Assembly (NCBI GenBank): GCA_937891735.1
Contig: CALAGR010000170.1
Location: 1 to 37,597 of the forward strand
DNA from: an uncultured Pseudomonadota bacterium
GTDB lineage: Bacteria > Myxococcota_A > UBA796 > UBA9615
DNA length: 37,597 bases
Direction of reading: 5' to 3'
The stretch's first letter is position 1, and each line of letters begins with the position of its first letter. The notes beneath the pieces were generated by a model. It saw nothing but the letters and a program-made list of their open reading frames with translations, searched no databases and was not told where the DNA came from. This document shows positions 24,553 to 31,872 of the stretch, piece after piece. A program made the translations under genes and the position numbers.

Positions 24553-24734
24553 GGTAGGCGTGCCCCGCGCGGCCAGGTGGTGGGCGCGGGGCAGGGTCAG
24601 GATCTGCATCATGACACCGGCCGCGTTGAAGAAGACGCGCTCCGCCCCGCCGTCATCGACCGCAGCCCCCCGCGTGGAAATCACGCTCCGGCTGGGGCCG
24701 GGCGCCGCCTGCCCGCTATCCTTCATTGGACCTC

Positions 24735-25799
24735 ATGCCGGAACCCACCGCACCCCGCCAGTTGACCCGTCGCCGCAAGGCCCTGCTCGCGGTGCTGGTC
24801 CCCCTCGTCCTGTGGCTCCTGCTCGAGCTGGTCTCCTCCATCATCCTGGCGCGCATCGACGTGCAGCGCCCGCGCACCGACCTGCCCATCGACGATCCCG
24901 AGTGGCTGGTGCACGCCAAGGAGGCGTTCAAGCACGGGTTCTTCCGGCCGGACGAGTACGTGCTGTGGAAGCTGGCCCCCAACTACAACCAGGCGCCCGG
25001 CCCGGTGAGCGTGTACGGCGACACGCGCCTGATCCTCAATGAGTTCGGGCACCGCAGCCCCCCCATGACGAAGGGGAAGCCCGAGGGCGTGCGCCGCGCG
25101 CTGATCGTGGGCGGCTCCCACCCGTTCGGCATGTGGGTGAACACCTCGGAGGCCTACAGCTCGGTGCTCTCGGAGCTGCTCAACGAGAGCGGCCCCCACC
25201 GCTGGGAGGTGCTCAACGCGTCCAGCCCCGGACACACGACCTTTCAGGGGCGCCAGTACATCGAGCACTACGGCTGGGAATTCTCCCCCGACGTAGTGGT
25301 GTTCGACCTGGGCATGAACGACGAGCTGCCGCTGTCGCTGGACTTCTCCGCTCCGGACCACGAGGTGGCCGCGGTGCCCAAGTGGACCAAGGACGCCGCC
25401 GAGACCGCTGGCGGCTCCTTCGTGTACCGGCTGCTGCGCAAGGCGCTCGCGGGCTCCGTGCGCAGGGTGCGGTCCAGCGCGACCATCCGCGTACCCCTGG
25501 CCAACCGCATCGAGAACCTGACCGCCGTGCGGGACCTCGGCGCCCAGAGGGGGTTCCAAACGCTCTTCATGAGCCAGGTCGGCGTGGAGTCCTGGAGGGG
25601 CCCGGGTCGGGCGCGCTGCACCTTCGACCCCAGCCGCTACGGCTTCGAGCCCATGGCCGACATGTGCGGGCTGTTCGCCGGCCTGGGACAGGATGCGGGC
25701 ACGCACTTCGTGGACCCGATCCACGCCAACCCCAGCGGCCACCGGTTGATCGCCGAGGCAGTGTTTGCGCGCATGAAGGAGCTCGGGTGGCTCGACTGA
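24735..25799 (+). CDS. Membrane-anchored SGNH hydrolase with variant GGSH block
   Basis: This 354-residue protein has a transmembrane segment at about 15-40 followed by an SGNH-type domain. The usual GDS is replaced by VGGSHPFGMW (Ser128). Other blocks are present: NASSPGHTTFQGRQYIEHYG, DLGMNDELPLS and DPIHANPSGHRLIAEAVF (Asp327, His330). It is probably an ester hydrolase facing the periplasm. ATG 24735 is preferred to an in-frame TTG at 24726. A TATCCT box at 24717-24722 may be the promoter of the long operon that starts here. The last 13 nt overlap the next gene. Confidence 0.75.
   Translation: MPEPTAPRQLTRRRKALLAVLVPLVLWLLLELVSSIILARIDVQRPRTDLPIDDPEWLVHAKEAFKHGFFRPDEYVLWKLAPNYNQAPGPVSVYGDTRLILNEFGHRSPPMTKGKPEGVRRALIVGGSHPFGMWVNTSEAYSSVLSELLNESGPHRWEVLNASSPGHTTFQGRQYIEHYGWEFSPDVVVFDLGMNDELPLSLDFSAPDHEVAAVPKWTKDAAETAGGSFVYRLLRKALAGSVRRVRSSATIRVPLANRIENLTAVRDLGAQRGFQTLFMSQVGVESWRGPGRARCTFDPSRYGFEPMADMCGLFAGLGQDAGTHFVDPIHANPSGHRLIAEAVFARMKELGWLD
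25776..25781 (+). promoter_or_regulatory. Ribosome-binding site of the transglutaminase-like gene
   Basis: AAGGAG inside the end of the SGNH gene, 5 nt before GTG 25787, identifies the start of the overlapping gene. Confidence 0.65.
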
Positions 25800-27337
25800 G
25801 CGTCGCCCGGGACCGCGGCACCCTCTTCGAGATCGCCCTTGTGACCGCCGGCGTCTTGTTCGCCATCGGCTTGTTCCGCAGCTCGTACCAGCAGCCCTCC
25901 GCGCCCATGGCGTTCTCGCTCGACGCGAGCTCCGAGGGGGTGCAGCAGTCCTGGGCCGGGATCTACGTGGGCGACGAGAAGATCGGCTACAGCATCGACC
26001 GCTCCGCGCCCCGGGACGACGGCGGGCTGGTCCTGCAGGAGCGCACCCGGCTGCGCCTGATGCTGCTCGGCGCCCCCAACGAGATCACCCTCGCGAACGA
26101 CGTGCAGCTGTCCCCGGCGGGGCGGGTGGAGTCGCTGCGCTCCGACGTGGCCACCACCGTGCAGGGGGTTGCCGTGACCATGCGGGCGCAGGGAACGCCC
26201 CGGGGCGCCCGCGGCATGACCATCGAGCTGTTCCAGGGCGGGGCGAAGCTGACCAGCCTGGAGCTGGACGAGGTCCCGGCGACGTCAGCCACCATCTACC
26301 GCGCGGTGCTCGCCGGCCACCCCAAGGTCGGCACCCGCCTCAGCCTGCCGTACTTCAACCCGCTGTCCCTGAGCAACGCCGAGGCGACCGTCACCATCCA
26401 GGGTGTGGAGAGCGCGACCACGCCGCTCGGCGAGGTGGTGCAGGCGACCCGGCTGCTGGTGGACAACGCCGGCCAGCAGCTCGACGTGCTCGTGGCCCCC
26501 GACGGGCACCGCATCGAGGAACGGGAGGTGGGCGGCGGCCTGGGCATGCGCGTGGTCTGGGAGACCCAGGAGGACGCCCTGGAGCGGGGCTGGCCGGGGG
26601 ACGCGGCCGACGCGGTGGACCTGATCGCCCTGTCGTCGATCCCGCTGGACCGGGCCCTGCCGGGGGGCGGCCGCGACGTGAGCCGGCTGGTGCTCGCGGT
26701 GGACGGGCCTGCGGTGCTGTCGGATCTGCTCGCCCAGCACCACGGCGCGCGTTGGGACCCCCAGAGCAAGCAGCTGACCCTGGTGCGCACCACCGTGGAC
26801 GGAGCCGCCGACTTCCAGCTGCCGGATCGGTCCCGGGACATGCAGCCGTGGCTTCGCAGCACCACGTTCGTGCAGGCCGACGATCCGCGCTTCGTGCGCC
26901 AGGCCGGCAAGATCCTCGGGGACCGCCTGCAGGCCGTGGACGCGGCCCTCGCGCTGGAGACCTGGGTGCACGACAACGTCGAGAAGGTGCCCGTGGCCGG
27001 GGTTCCCTCCGCCCTGGAGATCCTCGGATCGATGCGGGGCGACTGCAACGAGCACACCACGCTGTACGCCGCCCTGGCGCGCTCCGTGGGCCTGCCGACC
27101 CGCCTCGCCGCGGGTGTCGTGTACAGCGAATCGATCTTCGCCGGCGGCGCGTTCTACTACCATGCGTGGCCAGAGGTGTGGCTGGGGGACCGCTGGCTCG
27201 CCGTGGACCCGACCTTCGGCCAGGCGCCGGCGGACGCGACCCACCTCAAGCTCGTCGAGGGCGGGCTCGACAAGCAGACCGCGTTGATGGCGGTGATCGG
27301 GCGCTTGCGCCTGTCCGTCGTGGAGGTCGAGCAGTGA
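25787..27337 (+). CDS. Membrane-anchored transglutaminase-like (papain-fold) protein
   Basis: This 516-residue protein has an N-terminal transmembrane anchor (about 10-32) and a long beta-rich extracytoplasmic region. The C-terminal transglutaminase-core domain carries a complete triad: Cys420 in MRGDCNEHTTLYAALARSVG, His459 in FYYHAWPEVWL and Asp474 in LAVDPTFGQ. Bacterial members cleave or form isopeptide bonds; the substrate here is unknown. The GTG start at 25787 overlaps the upstream gene by 13 nt and has its own ribosome-binding site. The stop overlaps the ABC ATPase start as GTGA, so the two are translationally coupled. Confidence 0.85.
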   Translation: MARLSVARDRGTLFEIALVTAGVLFAIGLFRSSYQQPSAPMAFSLDASSEGVQQSWAGIYVGDEKIGYSIDRSAPRDDGGLVLQERTRLRLMLLGAPNEITLANDVQLSPAGRVESLRSDVATTVQGVAVTMRAQGTPRGARGMTIELFQGGAKLTSLELDEVPATSATIYRAVLAGHPKVGTRLSLPYFNPLSLSNAEATVTIQGVESATTPLGEVVQATRLLVDNAGQQLDVLVAPDGHRIEEREVGGGLGMRVVWETQEDALERGWPGDAADAVDLIALSSIPLDRALPGGGRDVSRLVLAVDGPAVLSDLLAQHHGARWDPQSKQLTLVRTTVDGAADFQLPDRSRDMQPWLRSTTFVQADDPRFVRQAGKILGDRLQAVDAALALETWVHDNVEKVPVAGVPSALEILGSMRGDCNEHTTLYAALARSVGLPTRLAAGVVYSESIFAGGAFYYHAWPEVWLGDRWLAVDPTFGQAPADATHLKLVEGGLDKQTALMAVIGRLRLSVVEVEQ

Positions 27338-28113
27338 TCCGGATCCAGGGCCTCGCCAAGCGCTACGGACGGTTCGACGCCGTCCGCGAGATCGACCTGC
27401 ACGTGCGCAAGGGCGAGGTCTTCGGGTTCCTCGGGCCCAACGGGGCAGGCAAGACCACCACGATCAAGATGGTGGCGGGCCTGCTCAAGCCATCGGCGGG
27501 CACGGTGCACATCGACGGCATCGACACGGCGGTCGATCCGGTGGGGGCGAAGCGGCGCATCGGCTACATCCCGGACCACCCCTATCTGTACGAGCGGCTC
27601 ACCGGTGAGGAGTTCCTGGCTTTCGTGGGCGGCATCTTCGGGATGCAGGACGACGACGTCGCCAGCCGGAGCGCGGAGCTGCTGCGCTTCTTCGGGCTCG
27701 GCCACTTCGGCGGGGAGCTGGTGGAGGGCTACTCGCACGGCATGAAGCAGCGCCTCACCCTCGCCGCGGCGCTCCTGCATCGCCCCCCGCTGCTCGTGGT
27801 GGACGAGCCCATGGTGGGCCTCGATCCCGCCGGCGCGAAGCTGATCAAGGGGGTGTTCCGCCGCATGGCCGAAGCCGGCCAGACGGTCTTCCTCTCCACC
27901 CACACCCTGGAGGTCGCCGAGGCGATCTGTGATCGAGTGGCGATCATCAACGAGGGCAGGATCGCTACTCTGGGCACCGTCGATGAACTCAAGGCCCTGC
28001 ACCTGACCGGCGGGGGCAACCTCGAGGACGTATTCCTCGAGCTGATCGGCAGCCCCGAGGATCGGGAGATCATCCAGGTGTTGCGGGAGGATCGTGTTCA
28101 AGGGAACCGCTAG
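27334..28113 (+). CDS. ABC transporter ATP-binding protein (ABC-2/CcmA-like)
   Basis: This 259-residue ATPase has Walker A GPNGAGKTTT at about 34-43, a variant signature YSHGMKQRL at 133, Walker B LLVVDEPMVGLD at about 152-163 and the switch His in STHTLE at about 189. The P-loop form is that of ABC-2 exporters, not of MlaF-type ATPases. No ABC-2 permease is encoded next to it, so its membrane partner is elsewhere or is the MlaE protein two genes downstream, which would be unusual. Start GTG 27334 has GGAGG 7 nt upstream and overlaps the previous stop by 4 nt. The 3' end overlaps the next gene by 20 nt. Confidence 0.9.
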   Translation: MIRIQGLAKRYGRFDAVREIDLHVRKGEVFGFLGPNGAGKTTTIKMVAGLLKPSAGTVHIDGIDTAVDPVGAKRRIGYIPDHPYLYERLTGEEFLAFVGGIFGMQDDDVASRSAELLRFFGLGHFGGELVEGYSHGMKQRLTLAAALLHRPPLLVVDEPMVGLDPAGAKLIKGVFRRMAEAGQTVFLSTHTLEVAEAICDRVAIINEGRIATLGTVDELKALHLTGGGNLEDVFLELIGSPEDREIIQVLREDRVQGNR

Positions 28114-28645
28114 CACCGGGCTGCTGCTCGCAGCGCTGCTCCTCTCGGGGGGCTGCGCCACCACGGGAAGCCGCCAGACGAGCGACGGCTGGACGGTCAA
28201 CACCGTGCAGGCCGGCGCCTCGAAGATGAAGGTGACCTGGATCACCGGGACGCCGGGGGCACCCTGGGAGCGCGACTCCGCCAGGACCGCGGACATGGCC
28301 TGGCGCAACCCCAGGCTCGCCGCGACCATCTACGTGGACACCACCTGCGGCAACAAGTACGACGACGTCCCCCTGACGGTGCTCGTCAACCACCTCACGT
28401 TCGGGTTCGAGAACCCTGTGACAGAGGAGCAGGTCGAGCTCGACCTCGCAGAGCGCGGCGCATTGCGACGCGTGTTCTCGGCCCGCCTGGACGGCCGGCC
28501 CGTCAAGCTGGCCTCCACCGTGGTGAAGAAGGGCCCCTGCATCTTCGATCTGGTCTACGCCACGGCGAAGCCCGACCGCTTCGCCGAGGGCTGGGGCGCC
28601 TACGAGGCCGTGCTGGAGGGGCTGGCGATCCGGGTGGACCGATGA
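28094..28645 (+). CDS. Small lipoprotein of the MlaE operon, unknown function
   Basis: This 183-residue lipoprotein has Cys21 in LSGGC. The mature domain (ARTADMAWRNPRLAATIYVD, LVNHLTFGFENPVTEEQ, CIFDLVYATAKPDRFAEG) is mixed alpha/beta and not assigned. Its place between an ABC ATPase and an MlaE permease suggests an auxiliary lipoprotein of a lipid-transport system, an inference from context. The GTG start at 28094 lies inside the ATPase gene with GGGAGG just upstream. The stop overlaps the MlaE start as ATGA. Confidence 0.7.
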   Translation: MFKGTASTGLLLAALLLSGGCATTGSRQTSDGWTVNTVQAGASKMKVTWITGTPGAPWERDSARTADMAWRNPRLAATIYVDTTCGNKYDDVPLTVLVNHLTFGFENPVTEEQVELDLAERGALRRVFSARLDGRPVKLASTVVKKGPCIFDLVYATAKPDRFAEGWGAYEAVLEGLAIRVDR

Positions 28646-29463
28646 CGGCGGCCCGCGTGGGCAAGCCGGCGGTGCTGCACGCCGTCCCGGATCTGCTCGC
28701 GGCCATCGGGCAGCGCACCCTCGGCTTCTTCGCGCTGTTCGGGGGGTACGCCCAGCTCACCTTCGAGACGGTCCTGGAGGGGGTCCGGCCGCCGTTCAAC
28801 GTCCGCGAGCTCATCAAGCAGGCCTATCAGGTCGGCGTGCAGTCGATGTCGATCGGGTTCCTGACGGCGCTGTTCACGGGGGCCGTGATGGCGCTCCAGT
28901 TCGGCTGGAGCCTGGAGCGGTTCGGAGCCGCCAACTACGTCGGGAGCGTGGTCTCCCAGGGCTTCGTGATGGAGCTGGGACCGGTGCTGACCGCGCTGCT
29001 GGTGGGCGGCCGCGTGGGCGCGGGCATCACCGCCGAGATCGGCTCCATGGTGGTCACCGAGCAGGTGGACGCGATCCGCGCGATGGGCGCAAACCCCGTC
29101 AAGGAGCTCGTGGTGCCTCGGGTGCTCGCCTGCATCCTGACGATGCCGATGCTCGCGCTGATGGCCGACGTCATCGGCATCGCCGGCGGCGGACTGGTCG
29201 CCATCGCCGAGCAGGGCCTGAGCCCCACCTACTACTTCGACCAGGTCCTTCGCACCGTCTCGATCAGCGAGGTGGTCCACGGCCTCGTGAAGGCGACCTT
29301 CTTCGGCTACGTCTACGGCATGGTGGGCTGCTTCGAGGGCCTGCGCACCCGGGGCGGCACCGAGGGGGTGGGGCGCTCCACCACCCGCACCGTGGTGATG
29401 CTGTCCATCGCGATCCTCATCTCGGACTTCATCCTCGGCAAGATGCTGCTCCCGTTCACCTGA
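28642..29463 (+). CDS. mlaE: MlaE family ABC transporter permease
   Basis: This 273-residue integral inner-membrane protein has about five hydrophobic segments. Typical MlaE/DUF140 features include FTGAVMALQFGWSLERFGA, ELGPVLTALLVGGRVGAGI, EIGSMVVTEQVDAIRAMG and VKATFFGYVYGMVGC. MlaE permeases, with MlaF-type ATPases and MCE proteins, move phospholipids between the inner and outer membranes. No MCE gene or MlaF-type ATPase is adjacent in this window. The ATG overlaps the lipoprotein stop by 4 nt. The length matches the family. Confidence 0.9.
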   Translation: MTAARVGKPAVLHAVPDLLAAIGQRTLGFFALFGGYAQLTFETVLEGVRPPFNVRELIKQAYQVGVQSMSIGFLTALFTGAVMALQFGWSLERFGAANYVGSVVSQGFVMELGPVLTALLVGGRVGAGITAEIGSMVVTEQVDAIRAMGANPVKELVVPRVLACILTMPMLALMADVIGIAGGGLVAIAEQGLSPTYYFDQVLRTVSISEVVHGLVKATFFGYVYGMVGCFEGLRTRGGTEGVGRSTTRTVVMLSIAILISDFILGKMLLPFT

Positions 29464-29470
29464 GCACGCG

Positions 29471-30337
29471 ATGGCCCTGCCCGACCTGTTCCTGATCGGC
29501 GCCCAGAAGGCGGGCACCACCTCGCTGCATCACTACCTGGACCAGCACCCCCAGATCTCCATGTCGTCGGTCAAGGAGCCGCGCTGGTTCAGCTGGATGG
29601 ACTGGCCGGACGGGGACGAGGGCGCGATCCGTGATCGGCAGGCCTACGAGGCCCTGTTCGCTGACGCCGACACGCTGCGCGCCCGCTTCGGAGGCCACGC
29701 CGCGGTGGGAGAGTCCTCGACCGACCTGCTGTACGCGCCGGGCGCCCCGCAGAGGGTGCACGACCTGGTCCCTGCCGCGCGCATCGTCGTCCTGCTCCGC
29801 CAGCCCGCGGAGCGCGCCTATTCCAACTGGCTGCACGCGCGGCGCGAAGATCGGGAGCCCCTGGGCTTCGAAGAGGCCCTGGACGCTGAGGAGGAGCGCA
29901 TCGCCGCCGGCTGGGGTCCCATGTGGCACTACGCCGGCAAGTCGCGCTACGCGCCCCAGCTGGAGCGCTGGCAGACCCACTTCCCGCGGCTTCACGTGGC
30001 GCTCACGGAGGACCTGGACGCGGATCCGGTGGCCGTGTGCCAGGCGATCTTCGGGGTCCTGGGGGTCGAGCGGGCGTTCCTGCCCAGCTGCCGGGAGCGC
30101 TACCACGTGGGCTCCGCGCCCCGCGGCGTGACGGCCGAAGGCCAGCTGCATCGGGCGCTGGTGGCGTTCGGGGCGCGGGTGCCCTGGCCCTACCGGCGTC
30201 AGATCCGCGACGCGCTGTTCCCGCGGCAGCAGATCGATCCGGAGCTGCGGCGCCGGGTCACGGAGCGCTACTTCAGCGCGGACATCGAGGCGACGGCGGG
30301 GCGCATCGGCCGCGACCTGTCGGCCTGGCTGCCCTGA
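29471..30337 (+). CDS. Sulfotransferase family protein
   Basis: This 288-residue protein has both PAPS-binding motifs of the sulfotransferase superfamily: the 5'-phosphosulfate loop IGAQKAGTTSLHHYL at about 9-23, and the 3'-phosphate motif IVVLLRQPAERAYSNW at about 105-120. It would transfer sulfate from PAPS to a hydroxyl or amine of a carbohydrate or lipid. No signal peptide is seen, so it is probably cytoplasmic. ATG 29471 is 7 nt after the MlaE stop, so it belongs to the same run. The acceptor cannot be told from the sequence; with SGNH esterases nearby, a modified envelope glycan is possible. Confidence 0.85.
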   Translation: MALPDLFLIGAQKAGTTSLHHYLDQHPQISMSSVKEPRWFSWMDWPDGDEGAIRDRQAYEALFADADTLRARFGGHAAVGESSTDLLYAPGAPQRVHDLVPAARIVVLLRQPAERAYSNWLHARREDREPLGFEEALDAEEERIAAGWGPMWHYAGKSRYAPQLERWQTHFPRLHVALTEDLDADPVAVCQAIFGVLGVERAFLPSCRERYHVGSAPRGVTAEGQLHRALVAFGARVPWPYRRQIRDALFPRQQIDPELRRRVTERYFSADIEATAGRIGRDLSAWLP

Positions 30338-30374
30338 GCTTGGCTGAAGGGCCGGCCCCGGACGAGCCCTCTGC

Positions 30375-30380
30375 TAGAGA
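30375..30380 (+). promoter_or_regulatory. TAGAGA -10-like box before maf
   Basis: A weaker version of the TAnnnT box (sixth base A) ends 6 nt before ATG 30387, with no ribosome-binding site. The 49-nt gap after the sulfotransferase gene fits a separate promoter. Confidence 0.3.
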
Positions 30381-30386
30381 TCGCCC

Positions 30387-30974
30387 ATGAACGGCTCCCT
30401 GCCTCTCGTCCTCGCCTCTGGATCTCCGCGCCGCAAGGAGATGCTCGAACGCGTGGGACTGTCCCTCACGGTCCAGGCGGCCGACGTCGAGGAGCACGCG
30501 ATCCTCGGAGAGCGGCCGTTCCAGATGGCCGAGCGACTCGCGGGCATCAAGGCCCTGGCCGTCGCGCAGCTCCAGCACACACCAGCGCTGGTCCTGGCCG
30601 CCGACACCATCGTGGTGCTGGACCGGGAGGTGCTCGGCAAGCCCGCCGACGCGGCGGACGCGGCGCGCATGTTGCGCTCCCTGTCGGGCCGGGAGCACGT
30701 GGTCATCACCGGCTTTGCGCTGATCCGCAGCGACACCGGGGTCGAGAAGGTGCGCCATGTCGCCACCGTCGTGCACTTCCGGGAGCTCACGGAGGGGATG
30801 ATCGCCGACTACATCGCCACCGGTGAGCCCCTGGACAAAGCCGGCGCGTACGGGATCCAGGGCGTCGGCGCCCTGCTCGTGCGGGGCATCGAGGGGAGCT
30901 ACACCAACGTCGTCGGGTTGCCGCTGGTCGAGGTGCTGGAGGCCCTTCCGCAGCTCGGCGGGCCGTGTCGCTGA
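30387..30974 (+). CDS. maf: Maf-like nucleoside triphosphate pyrophosphatase
   Basis: This 195-residue protein is of normal family length. LASGSPRRKEMLERVG is the phosphate-binding start motif, with LAADTIVVLDREVLGKP and YIATGEPLDKAGAYGIQG as further signatures. Maf proteins hydrolyse dTTP, UTP or modified nucleotides to monophosphates, acting as house-cleaning enzymes in the cytoplasm. Its stop shares one base with the next start (TGATG at 30972-30976), coupling it to yggS. It is ordinary in every visible respect. Confidence 0.93.
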   Translation: MNGSLPLVLASGSPRRKEMLERVGLSLTVQAADVEEHAILGERPFQMAERLAGIKALAVAQLQHTPALVLAADTIVVLDREVLGKPADAADAARMLRSLSGREHVVITGFALIRSDTGVEKVRHVATVVHFRELTEGMIADYIATGEPLDKAGAYGIQGVGALLVRGIEGSYTNVVGLPLVEVLEALPQLGGPCR

Positions 30975-31699
30975 TGGTCACTCCACTGCGCCAGATGGAA
31001 GGACGGCTCGCTGTCATCAACGGCCGGATCCGTGACGCTGCGCTGCGGTCCGGGCGGGATGCGTCCGCCGTGCAGCTGGTTGCGGTCACCAAGACCCACC
31101 CCGCCGCCACCCTGGTGGAGGCCTACGAGTACGGGGTGCGCCTCTTCGGCGAGAGCTACGTGCAGGAGTGGATGGCCAAGGCCGAGCACCCGCAGCTGGT
31201 GGGCAAGAGCGACCTGCAGTGGAGCTTCATCGGGAGCCTGCAGCGCAACAAGGTGCGGTTCCTGCTGGGGCGCGTGGCCTGCATCGAGACCGTGCACAAC
31301 CGGCGCCTGGCGGGCGAGATCAACAAGCGGGCCATGGAGCGCGGCGGGGGCTTCCGCCAGGGCGTGCTGCTCCAGATCAACGGATCGGGCGAGGCGAGCA
31401 AGTCCGGGTTCCGGCCCGACGAGCTGCGCGCACAGCTGCCGGCGCTCCTGTCGCTGCGGGGGCTGCGCATCGACGGCCTCATGCACATCCCCGCGTTCCG
31501 CCCCGATCCCGAAGCCTCGCGCGCGGACCACCGGGCCCTGCGCCTGCTGCGGGACGAGCTGCAGGACGCGGAGGGGACCGCCCTGCCGGAGCTGTCCATG
31601 GGCATGTCCGGCGACTTCGAGGTGGCCATCGAGGAGGGCGCCACCCGGGTGCGGGTGGGCACGGGGATCTTCGGCGAGCGGGCCCCGCGCACGCCGTGA
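30974..31699 (+). CDS. yggS: YggS family PLP homeostasis protein
   Basis: This 241-residue alanine-racemase-fold protein binds pyridoxal phosphate at Lys40 (VAVTKTHPAATL). Other landmarks are FGESYVQEW, WSFIGSLQRNKVRFLLG, GLMHIPAF and the closing SMGMSGDFEVAIEEGATRVR with GTGIFGER. It controls free PLP and amino-acid balance; no catalytic activity is established. ATG 30974 gives a one-base overlap with maf; GTG 30965 is an in-frame alternative. The stop overlaps a short ORF as GTGA. Confidence 0.93.
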   Translation: MVTPLRQMEGRLAVINGRIRDAALRSGRDASAVQLVAVTKTHPAATLVEAYEYGVRLFGESYVQEWMAKAEHPQLVGKSDLQWSFIGSLQRNKVRFLLGRVACIETVHNRRLAGEINKRAMERGGGFRQGVLLQINGSGEASKSGFRPDELRAQLPALLSLRGLRIDGLMHIPAFRPDPEASRADHRALRLLRDELQDAEGTALPELSMGMSGDFEVAIEEGATRVRVGTGIFGERAPRTP

Positions 31700-31854
31700 C
31701 GAACCGCGAGCAGATGGCCGCGGGCCTCATGATCGCCATGGGCCTCATCGCGATCTGGTGGGTGAACACGCCCCCTGCGCCCCCGGGGGGCGAGGACCCG
31801 ACAGACCCCCAGACCGAGGCGCCCGTGTCGGCGGCGCCGGCCGAGCCTCCCTGA
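31696..31854 (+). CDS. 52-residue single-pass membrane peptide
   Basis: A GTG start overlaps the yggS stop by 4 nt, the same coupling used throughout this operon. The peptide has a short polar N-terminus, a transmembrane helix (about 8-24, MAAGLMIAMGLIAIWWVN) and a Pro/Glu-rich tail, PPAPPGGEDPTDPQTE. The N-terminus resembles the first helix of YidC, but no YidC body follows in any frame. It could be a genuine small membrane protein or a leftover 5' end. The stop lies within a perfect palindrome. Confidence 0.5.
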   Translation: MTNREQMAAGLMIAMGLIAIWWVNTPPAPPGGEDPTDPQTEAPVSAAPAEPP

Positions 31855-31872
31855 TCCACTGGCAGATCAGGG
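31849..31872. terminator. Bidirectional stem-loop between convergent genes
   Basis: CCCTGATC and GATCAGGG form a perfect 8-bp stem with an 8-nt loop. The left arm contains the plus-strand stop TGA (31852-31854) and the right arm the minus-strand stop (31867-31869). It lacks a T-tract on either strand, but its position between converging genes suits a shared terminator. Confidence 0.65.

Noticed and set aside
30342-30360. GGGCCGGCCC palindrome after the sulfotransferase gene as a terminator
   Set aside because: The stem has essentially no loop and no T-tract; such palindromes are common in DNA of this composition.
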